From Caldilineaceae bacterium (GTDB lineage: Bacteria > Chloroflexota > Anaerolineae > Caldilineales > Caldilineaceae), in assembly GCA_022824685.1 (NCBI GenBank), contig JAJDZJ010000212.1, forward strand, positions 1 through 38,166: 38,166 nt of DNA, given 5' to 3'. Shown here piece after piece: positions 1 to 7,865 of this stretch. Both the position numbers and the translations under genes were made by a program. A model generated the notes under the pieces. That model was not told the origin of the DNA. It worked only from the letters and a program-made list of their open reading frames with translations, and ran no database searches. Numbering within the stretch: position 1 is the first letter of the stretch; each line of letters starts with the position of its first letter.

Positions 1-124
1 CGAGATAAGTTAAATTCTCCGTCTACGTGCCATCTTTCGTACATTTCCCTGTGTCTTACCCCGACCTGGAAGAGTATTCGGCTGCATTTCGATGTTCTGA
101 CCCAATTTAGATGCAATCGCCCTG
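1..124. repeat. 124-bp end repeat, left copy (inverted relative to the right copy)
   Basis: Positions 1-124 are the exact reverse complement of 38030-38153; I aligned them base by base without a mismatch. Identity stops sharply after 124, where the left side continues with a G-rich tract and the right side with unrelated sequence, so the inner edge is a real boundary. The outer edge is cut by the window start. The inner end reads CAGGGCGATTGCATC (reverse strand). This may be the end of an insertion sequence or another multicopy element at which assembly stopped. I do not recognise the family. Confidence 0.9.
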
Positions 125-338
125 GGGAAAAGGCAAGGGGAACGGCGGGGGAACGGCGTGGAACGGCGGGGGAGCTGCTTGCGGGAAGTCGGCGCCCTCA
201 ATTGGAACGGAGCAGATCAAGGAATTCGTGAAGGTGAATCTGTGAGACTAAACTTTTCGAGGATGGGTTGCCGGGACTTGAGTTGGATGGCGCAATTGCC
301 GCCGCGACGGGTAGGGATGGAATCGAGGAGGACTCCGG
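125..338. other. intergenic, no gene seen
   Basis: This stretch lies between the end repeat and the protease gene. It begins with a G-rich tandem-like tract (repeats of GGGGGAACGGCG type, about 140-175). Short open frames here have no ribosome site and no recognisable protein character. Confidence 0.5.
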
Positions 339-710
339 TTACTCTTGGGCTTGGATGACGACGCGGCCTCCGTCCTTTACGTCGATGTTCAGGTTTTGAC
401 GGTCCAGCAACCGCATACCCACGAGAGGCGTCGTATCGGCGGCGTCGGCGAGGACATATTTTGGATGGCCGTCCCAGACCACCGCGACATCGTATACATC
501 GAAGGTCACTTCGCTGCCGTCGGCAAGGGTTGCCCGGCTCGTACCCTCAAGGGCCAATCCCACCACCGCCGCCATCGCTGGCGGAACGGTCAGGAACCCG
601 GTGAAGCCGGTGTCAATTGTCGCTTCGATGTCCCTTGCCCGCCCCGATGGACCTTGTAAGGTCAGGAGCACTACCGGCTCATAGGCGCCGTTTACAACGC
701 CTTCTATCAC
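339..710 (-). CDS. clan AA (retropepsin-like) aspartic protease
   Basis: This 123-residue protein has the single-domain size of bacterial retropepsin-like proteases. Residues about 30-38 carry the catalytic signature ATIDTGFTGFL, the Asp-Thr-Gly of aspartic proteases in its usual hydrophobic setting. A flap-like stretch (TLADGSEVTF, near residue 65) and a second hydrophobic strand ending PLVGMRLLD match the family's layout. Such enzymes work as homodimers, each chain giving one Asp; this is family knowledge. The ATG overlaps the stop of the upstream gene by 4 nt (ATGA), so the two are translationally coupled. The substrate is unknown. Similar pairs occur in Chloroflexota and cyanobacteria and behave like small mobile modules. 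Confidence 0.82.
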   Translation of the reverse strand: MIEGVVNGAYEPVVLLTLQGPSGRARDIEATIDTGFTGFLTVPPAMAAVVGLALEGTSRATLADGSEVTFDVYDVAVVWDGHPKYVLADAADTTPLVGMRLLDRQNLNIDVKDGGRVVIQAQE

Positions 711-1027
711 TCTGCGCCCCGAATGGGACGCCCCCCAAAGTGATGCAGCGCCAGGTGCCCAACCCGGAGCAACCAGACATCAATCGCGCCAGGGCGCTGC
801 GTGCGGAGTCGTTTCGCTGCCGTTCGAAGGTCGTCGGAGAGGGCCCAGCTTCCGCAGTCAACGTCGATCGCGACAAATTCCCCGTAGTGGTCCGCCTCTA
901 CCTGGGGACGGATGACCCGCTCATATATGTCGTCGCCCAAGCGGGCTGTCTCTTCCCGAGATCGGCGTGGAGGCATCGCGGCTCCCCCAATCTGGGCGGA
1001 CGTCCTGATCGTCTCTGTGTCCTTCAT
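707..1027 (-). CDS. small partner protein of the clan AA protease
   Basis: This 106-residue protein is the first gene of a two-gene leftward operon. Its C-terminal half (EFVAIDVDCGSWALSDD, then VWLLRVGHLALHHFGG) resembles small conserved proteins I associate with clan AA protease genes in Chloroflexota and cyanobacteria. The N-terminus is basic and polar (PPRRSREETARL). No enzyme motif or membrane segment is seen. An AAGGGAG ribosome site lies just before the ATG, and a promoter is visible at 1064-1092. The 4-nt overlap with the protease gene suggests stoichiometric production, so it may be a partner, inhibitor or substrate of the protease. Function is not established. Confidence 0.7.
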   Translation of the reverse strand: MKDTETIRTSAQIGGAAMPPRRSREETARLGDDIYERVIRPQVEADHYGEFVAIDVDCGSWALSDDLRTAAKRLRTQRPGAIDVWLLRVGHLALHHFGGRPIRGAE

Positions 1028-1063
1028 GCGTCTCCCTTCGAAGCGTACTTCTTTACACGGGGC

Positions 1064-1092
1064 ATTCTACCACTTGCGGGCATGTGAGACAA
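1064..1092 (-). promoter_or_regulatory. sigma70-like promoter of the protease module
   Basis: Reading leftward, the -35 is TTGTCT (1087-1092), the spacer is 17 nt and the -10 is TAGAAT (1064-1069). It ends about 35 nt before the ATG at 1027. Confidence 0.55.
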
Positions 1093-1167
1093 CGATGGAA
1101 GGTTCGAAGGTGCGGTCCTATATCGAGGCAATCTTCAGGCTACTCTTTGATTACTGCAACCTTACTT

Positions 1168-1196
1168 CAGTGGATAGTGGTCGGTGGTCAGTGGTA
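1168..1196. repeat. AGTGGATAGTGG-type short repeat array, copy 1
   Basis: The array reads CAGTGGATAGTGG followed by TCGGTGGTCAGTGG. Related AGTGGA/TAGTGG units recur at 7311-7350, and in both places a G-rich intergenic tract follows. It is non-coding and resembles dispersed intergenic repeats of large Chloroflexota genomes. Confidence 0.6.
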
Positions 1197-1398
1197 AGAA
1201 GGTGGCGGGACGGGGAGGCTACGCGGGGGATATGGCGGAGCGACGGGGTGGGGTTTGGCACGGTTTGGGTGTGACGGGGCTGTTGGGAAGGGCTTGGTTG
1301 TCGGAGAGCAGAGGCGGGTCTTTCTCTGGTGTAGGGTGATCATTAGCAAGGTGAGAGGTATGGCATGGGAAAGGGAGATGCGAGAAGTGGGCGCCACA
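1197..1398. other. G-rich intergenic tract upstream of the phosphofructokinase gene
   Basis: The + strand is strongly G-rich (GGCGGGACGGGGAGG and similar runs) up to about 1290. No credible reading frame was found. The downstream end holds the extended -10 promoter. Confidence 0.5.
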
Positions 1399-1407
1399 TG
1401 CTATAAT
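1399..1407 (+). promoter_or_regulatory. extended -10 promoter of the phosphofructokinase operon
   Basis: TGCTATAAT is a perfect TATAAT preceded by the TGn extension. The -35 position (TGCGAG, near 1379-1384) is poor, as is common for extended -10 promoters. It lies about 72 nt before the ATG at 1479. Confidence 0.6.
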
Positions 1408-1478
1408 CTCTGCGAACCAGGCTGCGTCGCGGGGGAGCGGGGCAGCGGAGGAGAGTGGCCGCGACAGGAGGGCGGCAG

Positions 1479-3758
1479 ATGACGAAAACAGTCCGACTCG
1501 GCGTCCTTACAAGTGGCGGTGATGCACAAGGCATGAATGCGGCCGTACGTTCGGCTGTTCGCGCCGCGCTGGAACGGGGCGCGCAGGTTTTCGGTATATA
1601 CGAGGGATTTCAGGGCATGATTGAAGGGGGGGACCAGATCCGCCCCTTCAATTGGGACTCTGTTGGCGGCGTGCTGCAACAGGGCGGCACACTTTTGGGA
1701 ACTGCCAGAAGCCCTGATTTTCTGAAGAGGAAAGGGCGTAAGGAGGCGGTGCGCAACCTGCTCCTGCAGGGGATCAATCGACTAATTGTGATCGGCGGCG
1801 ACGGCAGTTTGACCGGCGCGCAGGTTTTGCGGGAGGAGTGGCGCTCGCTTCTGGAGGAGTTGGTGGCGGAGGGGCGACTGGATCCTTCGGTCGAGGAGGA
1901 GTACGGGTTTCTTGGGGTCGCGGGTCTGGTGGGTTCGATCGACAATGACATGTTCGGGACGGATCTGTCGATTGGGACTGACTCGGCGCTGCACCGCATC
2001 ACAGAAGCGCTTGACGCAATCACCAGCACGGCGGCCAGTCATCAGCGGGCGTTTGTGGTCGAGGTGATGGGGCACCATTGCGGGCATTTGGCGCTGATGG
2101 GCGCGCTGGCTTCGGGGGCGGATTTCGCGCTGATTCCGGAAAGCCCGCCCAATCTGGATGCGTGGGAAGAGAGGATGTGCTCGATCTTGCGCAAGGGCCG
2201 CGAGATGGGCCGGCGGGACAGCATTGTGGTGGTGGCGGAAGGGGCGCAGGACCGTCACGGCAACCCGATATCCAGCGCATACGTCGAAGAGGTGCTGACA
2301 AAGTATCTGGGCGAAGAGGCGCGGGTGACGGTTCTAGGTCATGTGCAACGCGGCGGTTCACCCAGCGCTTCTGACAGGGTGCTGGCGACGCTGCTGGGCG
2401 CGGCCGCGGCGGAGGCTGTGCTGAACGCCAGGCCGAGCGACGAGGCGGTGCTCCTTGGCATCGAGAACAACAAGATTGTACACAGCTCGTTGACGGAGTG
2501 CGTGGAGCAGACGCACAGAGTGGGACGCTGCATCCATGAATGCAGATTCGATGAGGCGATGGAGTACCGGGGGAAGTCGTATAAGGACTCTTTCCGCATA
2601 TTGCGGACGCTGATTCGCGCCAACCCGCGCCCGCCGCAGCCAAATAAAAGGCGGATGCGGGTTGCCGTCATGACGGGCGGGGCGCCGGCGCCGGGGATGA
2701 ACGCCGCGACGCGTGCGGTTGTGCGGATGTTGGAAGACAACGGCCATATACCGCTGGGCGTCAAGTGGGGGTTCCGGGGCTTGATTGACGACGACATTCA
2801 GGAAATGAACTGGATGACCGTCAACGGATGGGCCCCGACGGGGGGATCGGAGCTGGGGAGCAGCCGCAAGACGCCGGAAGGCGCGGAGCTGTACGCCGCG
2901 GCGCAGGCGCTCGAGAAGCATCGGGTCGACGCGATCGTCATGATTGGCGGATGGGCCGGGTACCACGCGGTACACCGACTGTATGAAGAGCGCCATAACT
3001 TTCCTGCGTTCGATATACCCTTGATCTGCATACCGGCCAGCATCAACAACAACTTGCCCGGCTCGGAGCTGAGCATCGGCGCCGACACCGCTCTGAACAG
3101 CATCGTTGAGGTGGTGGACAAGATTAAGCAGTCTGCGGTGGCATTGAACCGGTGTTTCATTGTAGAGGTGATGGGCCGTTACTGCGGCTACCTGGCGCTG
3201 ATGAGCGCCATCGCCACGGGCGCGGAACGCGTCTATTTGCATGAGGAGGGGATCACGCTCAAGGACCTTGAAAGGGATATCGAACTGTTGAAGCAGGGAT
3301 TTCAGCAGGGGAAGCGTTTGGGGTTGATGATCCGGAACGAGACGGCCAACTCGTTCTATACGACTTCTTTCATTGCCGCGCTTTTTGAAGAAGAGGGGGG
3401 CGACCTGTTCGAGGTGCGGCAGTCAATACTTGGGCACCTGCAGCAGGGGGGCAACCCGTCCCCGTTTGACCGCATCCTGGCGGCGCGTCTGGCGTGGGAG
3501 GCGGTGCAGCGGATTGAAGAAACGGCGAGCCGACGGGGAAGACAGAGAGTTTCGGAGGTTGGGGCTGTTTGCCTGGGCATTCAGGAAGGCGACGTAAACG
3601 ACACACCGTTGTATCGGATCCCCCGTTTGATGGACGAACATCGTCAACGTCCTTTGGAACAGTGGTGGATGGAACTGCGGCCCCTGGCACGCATGCTGGC
3701 GCAGCCCGGTCCTGGCTTCTTCGAACAGTCTGTGTTGGGTGAGGACGAGCCATCCTGA
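1479..3758 (+). CDS. tandem, eukaryote-type ATP-dependent 6-phosphofructokinase
   Basis: It phosphorylates fructose 6-phosphate to fructose 1,6-bisphosphate in glycolysis. The protein (759 aa) is two fused PFK domains, about 1-390 and 393-759, as in animal and fungal PFK-1; ordinary bacterial PfkA is about 320 aa. The N-half is catalytically complete: GGDAQGMNAAVR (nucleotide loop), GGDGS at 106-110, SIDND at 153-157 with catalytic Asp155, EVMGHHCGHLAL and GHVQRGGSPSASDR. The C-half is degenerate in the same way as eukaryotic C-halves: GGDGS is GGWAG (about 490-494) and the catalytic Asp is Asn523 in SINNN, while EVMGRYCGYLAL and GHLQQGGNPSPFDR persist. The closing EQWWMELRPL also recalls animal PFK. 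A GTG at 1455 is possible, but the ATG at 1479 has GGAGG seven bases upstream. First gene of an operon. Confidence 0.93.
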   Translation: MTKTVRLGVLTSGGDAQGMNAAVRSAVRAALERGAQVFGIYEGFQGMIEGGDQIRPFNWDSVGGVLQQGGTLLGTARSPDFLKRKGRKEAVRNLLLQGINRLIVIGGDGSLTGAQVLREEWRSLLEELVAEGRLDPSVEEEYGFLGVAGLVGSIDNDMFGTDLSIGTDSALHRITEALDAITSTAASHQRAFVVEVMGHHCGHLALMGALASGADFALIPESPPNLDAWEERMCSILRKGREMGRRDSIVVVAEGAQDRHGNPISSAYVEEVLTKYLGEEARVTVLGHVQRGGSPSASDRVLATLLGAAAAEAVLNARPSDEAVLLGIENNKIVHSSLTECVEQTHRVGRCIHECRFDEAMEYRGKSYKDSFRILRTLIRANPRPPQPNKRRMRVAVMTGGAPAPGMNAATRAVVRMLEDNGHIPLGVKWGFRGLIDDDIQEMNWMTVNGWAPTGGSELGSSRKTPEGAELYAAAQALEKHRVDAIVMIGGWAGYHAVHRLYEERHNFPAFDIPLICIPASINNNLPGSELSIGADTALNSIVEVVDKIKQSAVALNRCFIVEVMGRYCGYLALMSAIATGAERVYLHEEGITLKDLERDIELLKQGFQQGKRLGLMIRNETANSFYTTSFIAALFEEEGGDLFEVRQSILGHLQQGGNPSPFDRILAARLAWEAVQRIEETASRRGRQRVSEVGAVCLGIQEGDVNDTPLYRIPRLMDEHRQRPLEQWWMELRPLARMLAQPGPGFFEQSVLGEDEPS

Positions 3759-3782
3759 GAGGGACCGGCAGAGGAGTACTCT

Positions 3783-4409
3783 GTGGCAGACTACAACTCG
3801 GTCACTTCCGCGCTCAGGCGCGCATACGATGCCCAGGCCGAGCAACGAGACAAACGACCTGTCCTGGAATGGAGGCAGGCGTTGTGGTCTCAGTTTCTGC
3901 AGCGCTTGCAGGCAGAGAAGGCAGCGTCGCTGCTGGAGATCGGGGCGGGCACGGGCCAGGCAGGGCTCTTCTTTCAGGAGGCGGGCCTCAAGGTGGTCTG
4001 CACAGATTTGTCAATGGAGATGGTTCGCCTCTGCCGTGCGAAGGGGTTGGAGGCGTACGGGATGGACTTTTTGCGGCTGGACTTTGCTGACGACCACTTT
4101 GGCAGCCTTTTCGCCCAGAACTGTCTTCTGCATGTGCCGAAAGCGGATTTCGGGGACGTACTGCGGGAGATCCGACGGGTCGTGAGGCCTGGGGGACTTC
4201 TGTTCATTGGCACGCGCGGGGGCAAGGACTTTGAAGGCGTGCGGGAAGAGGACAGCTATGAGCCTAAGCGTTTCTATTCCCACTATACGGACGAGGCGTT
4301 GCGGTCGATCCTGGGGCAGTTCTTCGAGGTGCTATCCTTTGAGGTGATTGGCAAGGAAGAGCAGGCGTCCACAGCGTTTCAAGCCGTAACCCTGCGCAAG
4401 CGACAGTAG
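3783..4409 (+). CDS. class I SAM-dependent methyltransferase
   Basis: This 208-residue cytosolic protein has motif I LEIGAGTGQAG at about 51-61, the SAM-binding glycine loop. VVCTDLS follows (acidic residue for the ribose), and a later VRPGGLLFIGTRGG strand is typical of Methyltransf_11/25-type enzymes. The acceptor cannot be deduced; the N-terminal 45 residues are charged and helical. The GTG start has GAGGAG six bases upstream. It starts 24 nt after the phosphofructokinase gene and is followed 19 nt later by the phosphatase-like gene, so the three are probably co-transcribed. Confidence 0.82.
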   Translation: MADYNSVTSALRRAYDAQAEQRDKRPVLEWRQALWSQFLQRLQAEKAASLLEIGAGTGQAGLFFQEAGLKVVCTDLSMEMVRLCRAKGLEAYGMDFLRLDFADDHFGSLFAQNCLLHVPKADFGDVLREIRRVVRPGGLLFIGTRGGKDFEGVREEDSYEPKRFYSHYTDEALRSILGQFFEVLSFEVIGKEEQASTAFQAVTLRKRQ

Positions 4410-4428
4410 ACAAGGGGACGCGGCGACC

Positions 4429-4863
4429 ATGGGCGGCACAGCGCTATTTCTCTGCACCGGGAACTATTACCGCAGCCGGTTTGCCGAGCATTTCTTCAAT
4501 GCGCTGTGCCGGGAACGGGGTCTGGCATGGCAGGCGAGCAGCCGGGGTTTGCAGCCAAGCCGGGAGAACCTTGGCGCCATGTCCAGGTATGCTTCAGACC
4601 GGCTGCGTTCGCACGGCATCGAGCTGGGGCCCGGACAGCGAATGCCGATGGATTTGCAGCGGTCCGATCTGATAGAGGCGGACGTTACGGTTGCGGTGAA
4701 TGAGGTTGAACACCGGCCAATGATGCAGGCGCGCTATCCAGATTGGGCGGATGGAATCAGGTACTGGCGGGTGCATGACCTGGATGTGACGGACGCAGAA
4801 TCGGCGCTGGCCGCCATTGAGGAGGCGGTGCGCTCGTTGATAGACGAACTCAGCGCACCTTGA
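4429..4863 (+). CDS. low-molecular-weight phosphotyrosine phosphatase-like protein
   Basis: The 144-residue protein opens with FLCTGNYYRSRFAEHFFN, which fits the CX5R phosphate loop of LMW phosphatases (Cys9 nucleophile, Arg15, then Ser). The loop differs from the canonical CxGNxCRS in having Tyr at the second Cys position. A late WRVHDLDV segment (about 114-121) could supply the acidic general acid, though the usual Asp-Pro is absent. The substrate is unknown; phosphotyrosine proteins or arsenate are family possibilities. Its 3' end overlaps the convergent oxidoreductase gene by 14 nt. Confidence 0.72.
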   Translation: MGGTALFLCTGNYYRSRFAEHFFNALCRERGLAWQASSRGLQPSRENLGAMSRYASDRLRSHGIELGPGQRMPMDLQRSDLIEADVTVAVNEVEHRPMMQARYPDWADGIRYWRVHDLDVTDAESALAAIEEAVRSLIDELSAP

Positions 4864-5830
4864 GGACGATCTTGCCGATATTTTCGTAGGCGGCCATGCG
4901 TTCGTGCGCGGCATGGGCCTCGGCCACGGGCTTCACCGTGTCGATGACGGGCCGGATCGCGCCTTCTTCGATCTGGTTCCAGAATTGCTGTCGGAAGCGG
5001 CTGATGATTTCCGTCTTTTCGGTGACCGGCCTCGCACGCAGGACTGAGCCAATGAGACGGGCTCGCCGGCCCATGAGTTGGCGGATGTCAATTGCGGCCT
5101 CGGCCCCGCCAAGCGTGGCGATGAAAACCAGCCGGCCTTTCACTTTGAGCAGGCTGACGTTGCGTTCGAGGTAGTTTGCCCCCACCATATCCAATATGAT
5201 ATCGACGCCTTCGCCGCCGGTGAAATCTCGCGCGCGGGCAGCGAAGTCTTCGGCGCGATAGTTGACGGCCAGGTCGGCGCCCTGTTCCAGGCAGGTTTCC
5301 ACTTTGTCGGGGCGGCCCGCGGTGGCAATGACACGGCCGCCCGCTCCCTTCACCAATTGAATGGCCGCAGTGCCCACCCCGCTTGCGCCGCCGTGGATGA
5401 GGACCGTTTCGCCCCTTTGGAATCCCGCTTCCATGAATACATTGACGTAGGCTGTCAGGTAGACTTCCGGCAGGCAGGCCGCTTCGAGGAGCGACCAGCC
5501 GGGCGGGACGGGGATCAGGAGGCGCTGGTCGACGGCGACTCGTTCGGCGTAGCCGCCTCCGGCCAGGAGGGCGCAGGCGTGATCGCCCACCTGCCATCCT
5601 TCAACGTTTGCGCCGGTTTCGATAATCTCTCCTGCCATGTCCAGGCCCATGATGTCGGGCGCGCCGGGCGGGGGCGGGTAGTTGCCTTCGGCCTGCGAGA
5701 GATCGGCGCGATTCAACGTCGTCGCATGGATGGAAACGAGCGCTTCTCCCGGCTTTAAGGTCGGTTCCTCGGTCTCTTGCCAGACGAGCTGATGACCTGA
5801 TTTCGTCTTTTGGACTCCGATTGCGCGCAT
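4850..5830 (-). CDS. NAD(P)H quinone oxidoreductase, PIG3/zeta-crystallin type (zinc-free MDR)
   Basis: This 326-residue medium-chain reductase is the size of PIG3-type quinone oxidoreductases. The N-terminal GroES-like part includes TTLNRADLSQAEGNYPPPPG and a GLDMAGEI segment, both typical of the PIG3 subfamily. The Rossmann part has HGGASGVGTAAIQL near 145-158 for NADPH and GADLAVNYRAEDF after it. Zinc-ligand cysteines of alcohol dehydrogenases are absent. It likely reduces quinones or alpha,beta-unsaturated carbonyls in the cytosol. The ATG has an AAGGA ribosome site eight bases upstream. It converges on the phosphatase-like gene. Confidence 0.9.
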   Translation of the reverse strand: MRAIGVQKTKSGHQLVWQETEEPTLKPGEALVSIHATTLNRADLSQAEGNYPPPPGAPDIMGLDMAGEIIETGANVEGWQVGDHACALLAGGGYAERVAVDQRLLIPVPPGWSLLEAACLPEVYLTAYVNVFMEAGFQRGETVLIHGGASGVGTAAIQLVKGAGGRVIATAGRPDKVETCLEQGADLAVNYRAEDFAARARDFTGGEGVDIILDMVGANYLERNVSLLKVKGRLVFIATLGGAEAAIDIRQLMGRRARLIGSVLRARPVTEKTEIISRFRQQFWNQIEEGAIRPVIDTVKPVAEAHAAHERMAAYENIGKIVLKVR

Positions 5831-6109
5831 GGGATTTTTCCTTGTAATGCTTGGCGTGCGGCCTGCTCCAGGGGTTGGAGTCAGTTGTCTATGCGAGCGG
5901 CTGCTCGATTAGATAGGCTGTTCGGGGCGCCTGGGAATGGTCCGGGTCCGTTCGTTCGGTCCGAGCGTGTCGCCCTCCGTTGGCCCATGTTGGGACTGAA
6001 ACAGGTCTGCCGCTGCGAGCAGGGGCGGCTTCTGACGGGGATTGCCCTGCGCCAGGGCCTTCGCAATGGTTGGCGGCGGCAACATGAAGTCGTTGCAATG
6101 GTGACGGAT
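5831..6109. other. intergenic between two leftward genes, nothing recognised
   Basis: It contains the ribosome site of the oxidoreductase near 5840. No promoter with good -35 and -10 boxes and no protein remnant was recognised. Confidence 0.4.
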
Positions 6110-7249
6110 TTACTGGTAGGCCAGAGATCCGTCGGGGCGAATGAGAAACGGTCTGTGCCAGGGACGGCCCGGGTATGAGGCGAGGGCGTCGAGGTTGAGG
6201 TCGATGCCGAGGCCGGGGCGATCGGGCAGCTCCAGGTAGCCGTCGATCAACTTGATGGGTTCGTCGACGATTTCAGCGCGGCGGCCTTCGTCAGCCTTGT
6301 ATTCGAGAATCAGGAAGTTGGAGGTGCTGGCCGCGAAATGGACGTTAACGGCGGTGGCGATCGGCCCGCATGGATTGTGGGGGGCGACGCTGGCGTAGTG
6401 CGCTTCGGCCATGGAGGCGATCTTTTTCATTTCCCAGAGGCCACCGGTGATGCAGATGTCGGGCTGGATAATGTCGACGGCATGGTGGCCCAGCAGCTCT
6501 CGAAACTCGTGACGCGTATAGAGCATTTCGCCGGTGGCGATGGGGACGTTGACTTTCTGACTGAGTTTGGCGAGCGCGTCATAGTTTTCGGGTCGGAGGG
6601 GCTCTTCGACGAAGAAGGGCCGGTAGGGGGCGACAACTTCGCAGAGCTGGGCGGCGCGGCCGATTTCAAGGATACGGGCGTGGGGGTCCAGGCCGATGTC
6701 GATATCGGGTCCGACGGCTTCGCGGACGGCGGCGACGCGTCGTTCTGACTCGCGCAGGGCGCGGTTCCAAGGCATCTGGTGCCAGCCGGGCGGGAGGGGG
6801 CCCATTTTCAGGGCGGTGTAACCATAGGTCTGGATGAGGCGGATGGCGTCCTCTGCCGCCTCTTGGGGCGTGTTGCCGCCGACGCTCTGGTAGACGCGGA
6901 CGCGGTTGCGGGCTTTGCCGCCGACGAGCCTGTAGACGGGCAGACCGGCGGCCTTGCCGGCGATATCCCATAGGGCGTGTTCGATTCCGCTGATGGCGGC
7001 GTTGACAACGGAGCCGCCGGGGAAGCGGCCTCCTGCGTACATCAGATGGTAGAGGCCCTCGATGTCGCGGGGATCGCGTCCTGTCAGCCACTTTTCCAGG
7101 TCGTGGATGGCGGCGACGGTCGCGCCGTCGGGCCCGCAAGAGAAGGGTTCGCCGACGCCGTGGATGCCCTCGTCGGTATGGACGACGACAAAGGGGATGG
7201 AGCGATTGGCCAGTTCTGTGAGATGCGTGTCGATGCGGGTGATTCTCAT
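6110..7249 (-). CDS. mandelate racemase/muconate lactonizing family dehydratase (galactonate-dehydratase-like)
   Basis: This 379-residue enolase-superfamily enzyme would dehydrate a sugar acid to a 2-keto-3-deoxy acid. Visible family residues are the Lys in YTALKMGP, the metal ligands in IDIGLDPHAR (Asp, with a His two residues later as in DgoD), VEEP and TGEM, and the general-base His in APHNPCGP. The C-terminal QPDICITGGLWE and HNPCGPIATAVN segments resemble D-galactonate dehydratase most. Other acid sugars such as gluconate or fuconate are possible. An AGGAG-like site lies before the ATG, and the promoter at 7279-7307 gives a short leader. It is a single-gene unit next to an inositol/sugar catabolic region. 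Confidence 0.88.
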   Translation of the reverse strand: MRITRIDTHLTELANRSIPFVVVHTDEGIHGVGEPFSCGPDGATVAAIHDLEKWLTGRDPRDIEGLYHLMYAGGRFPGGSVVNAAISGIEHALWDIAGKAAGLPVYRLVGGKARNRVRVYQSVGGNTPQEAAEDAIRLIQTYGYTALKMGPLPPGWHQMPWNRALRESERRVAAVREAVGPDIDIGLDPHARILEIGRAAQLCEVVAPYRPFFVEEPLRPENYDALAKLSQKVNVPIATGEMLYTRHEFRELLGHHAVDIIQPDICITGGLWEMKKIASMAEAHYASVAPHNPCGPIATAVNVHFAASTSNFLILEYKADEGRRAEIVDEPIKLIDGYLELPDRPGLGIDLNLDALASYPGRPWHRPFLIRPDGSLAYQ

Positions 7250-7278
7250 TGTTGCGTCTCCTGTGCCCTGTTTCGGAA

Positions 7279-7307
7279 ATTATCATTTAGGGCGGTCCAG
7301 GTGTCAA
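7279..7307 (-). promoter_or_regulatory. strong sigma70-like promoter of the dehydratase gene
   Basis: Reading leftward: TTGACA (7302-7307), a 17-nt spacer and GATAAT (7279-7284). This is near consensus. The expected start is about 20 nt before the ATG at 7249. Confidence 0.72.
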
Positions 7308-7310
7308 ACT

Positions 7311-7350
7311 GCAGTGGACAGTGGATAGTGGGAAGTGGATTGTGGTGTGG
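7311..7350. repeat. AGTGGATAGTGG-type short repeat array, copy 2
   Basis: Reads GCAGTGGACAGTGGATAGTGG followed by GAAGTGGATTGTGG; compare 1168-1196. It abuts the -35 box of the dehydratase promoter. Confidence 0.6.
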
Positions 7351-7699
7351 CTTGGGGAACGGGGCGCCGTCTGAACGGGGATTTGGGGGGATTTTTGGGA
7401 TTTGGAGGATGGGCGGGCGCCGGGGAGGGGCCGGCGCGCGGATGGGTGTTGGGGAGGGTGGAGGGAGTTGTCAACATTGTGGGGTGGGCGTGAGGGGGTG
7501 GCGGGGATGGGGATGGATAGCGGGGTGGGCAGTTTGGGGGTAGGGAGAGGCGGGGGAGAGGGGGAAAATTCCTTTGGAGGATTGCATTGAGTTTTGCGGA
7601 TTGCTTCTCCAGGAAAACTCGAGTCTGGACTGGAATCTGAAGCCACCTTTTCCGGACGACCCCGGGGCAGGACCGCTTGTTTTGTGCGTGCGCGATTGA
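7351..7699. other. G-rich strand-asymmetric intergenic tract
   Basis: The + strand is a dense series of G runs up to about 7570 (for example GGGGATTTGGGGGGATTTTTGGG near 7377-7400), between two divergently transcribed genes. Frames are open on both strands only because of composition. The pattern could form G-quadruplexes. No gene is seen. Confidence 0.5.
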
Positions 7700-7728
7700 T
7701 TGACTTTTACCTATAGGTGTGTTCTTAT
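7700..7728 (+). promoter_or_regulatory. promoter with internal palindrome, upstream of the SpoIIE-type phosphatase
   Basis: TTGACT (7700-7705), a 17-nt spacer and TCTTAT (7723-7728). The spacer contains the perfect 10-bp palindrome ACCTATAGGT (7709-7718), a position where an operator would interfere with or reshape the promoter. The -10 is only 4/6. Confidence 0.4.
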
Positions 7729-7865
7729 GCCGGGCATAGATGGAATGGTCAGATGATGTGTGATCAGGCGCAAATGGCTGCGCGGGAATACACACTTTTT
7801 TGCGGAGGCGGCTCGGCCGGTGTCGCGGCGGTGGGCAGTGCCTATGTGGAGGGCTCTCTCGGCAG

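Noticed and set aside
2655..3758. C-terminal phosphofructokinase half as a pseudogene because key residues are changed
   Set aside because: The frame is intact, and the same substitutions characterise functional eukaryotic C-halves.
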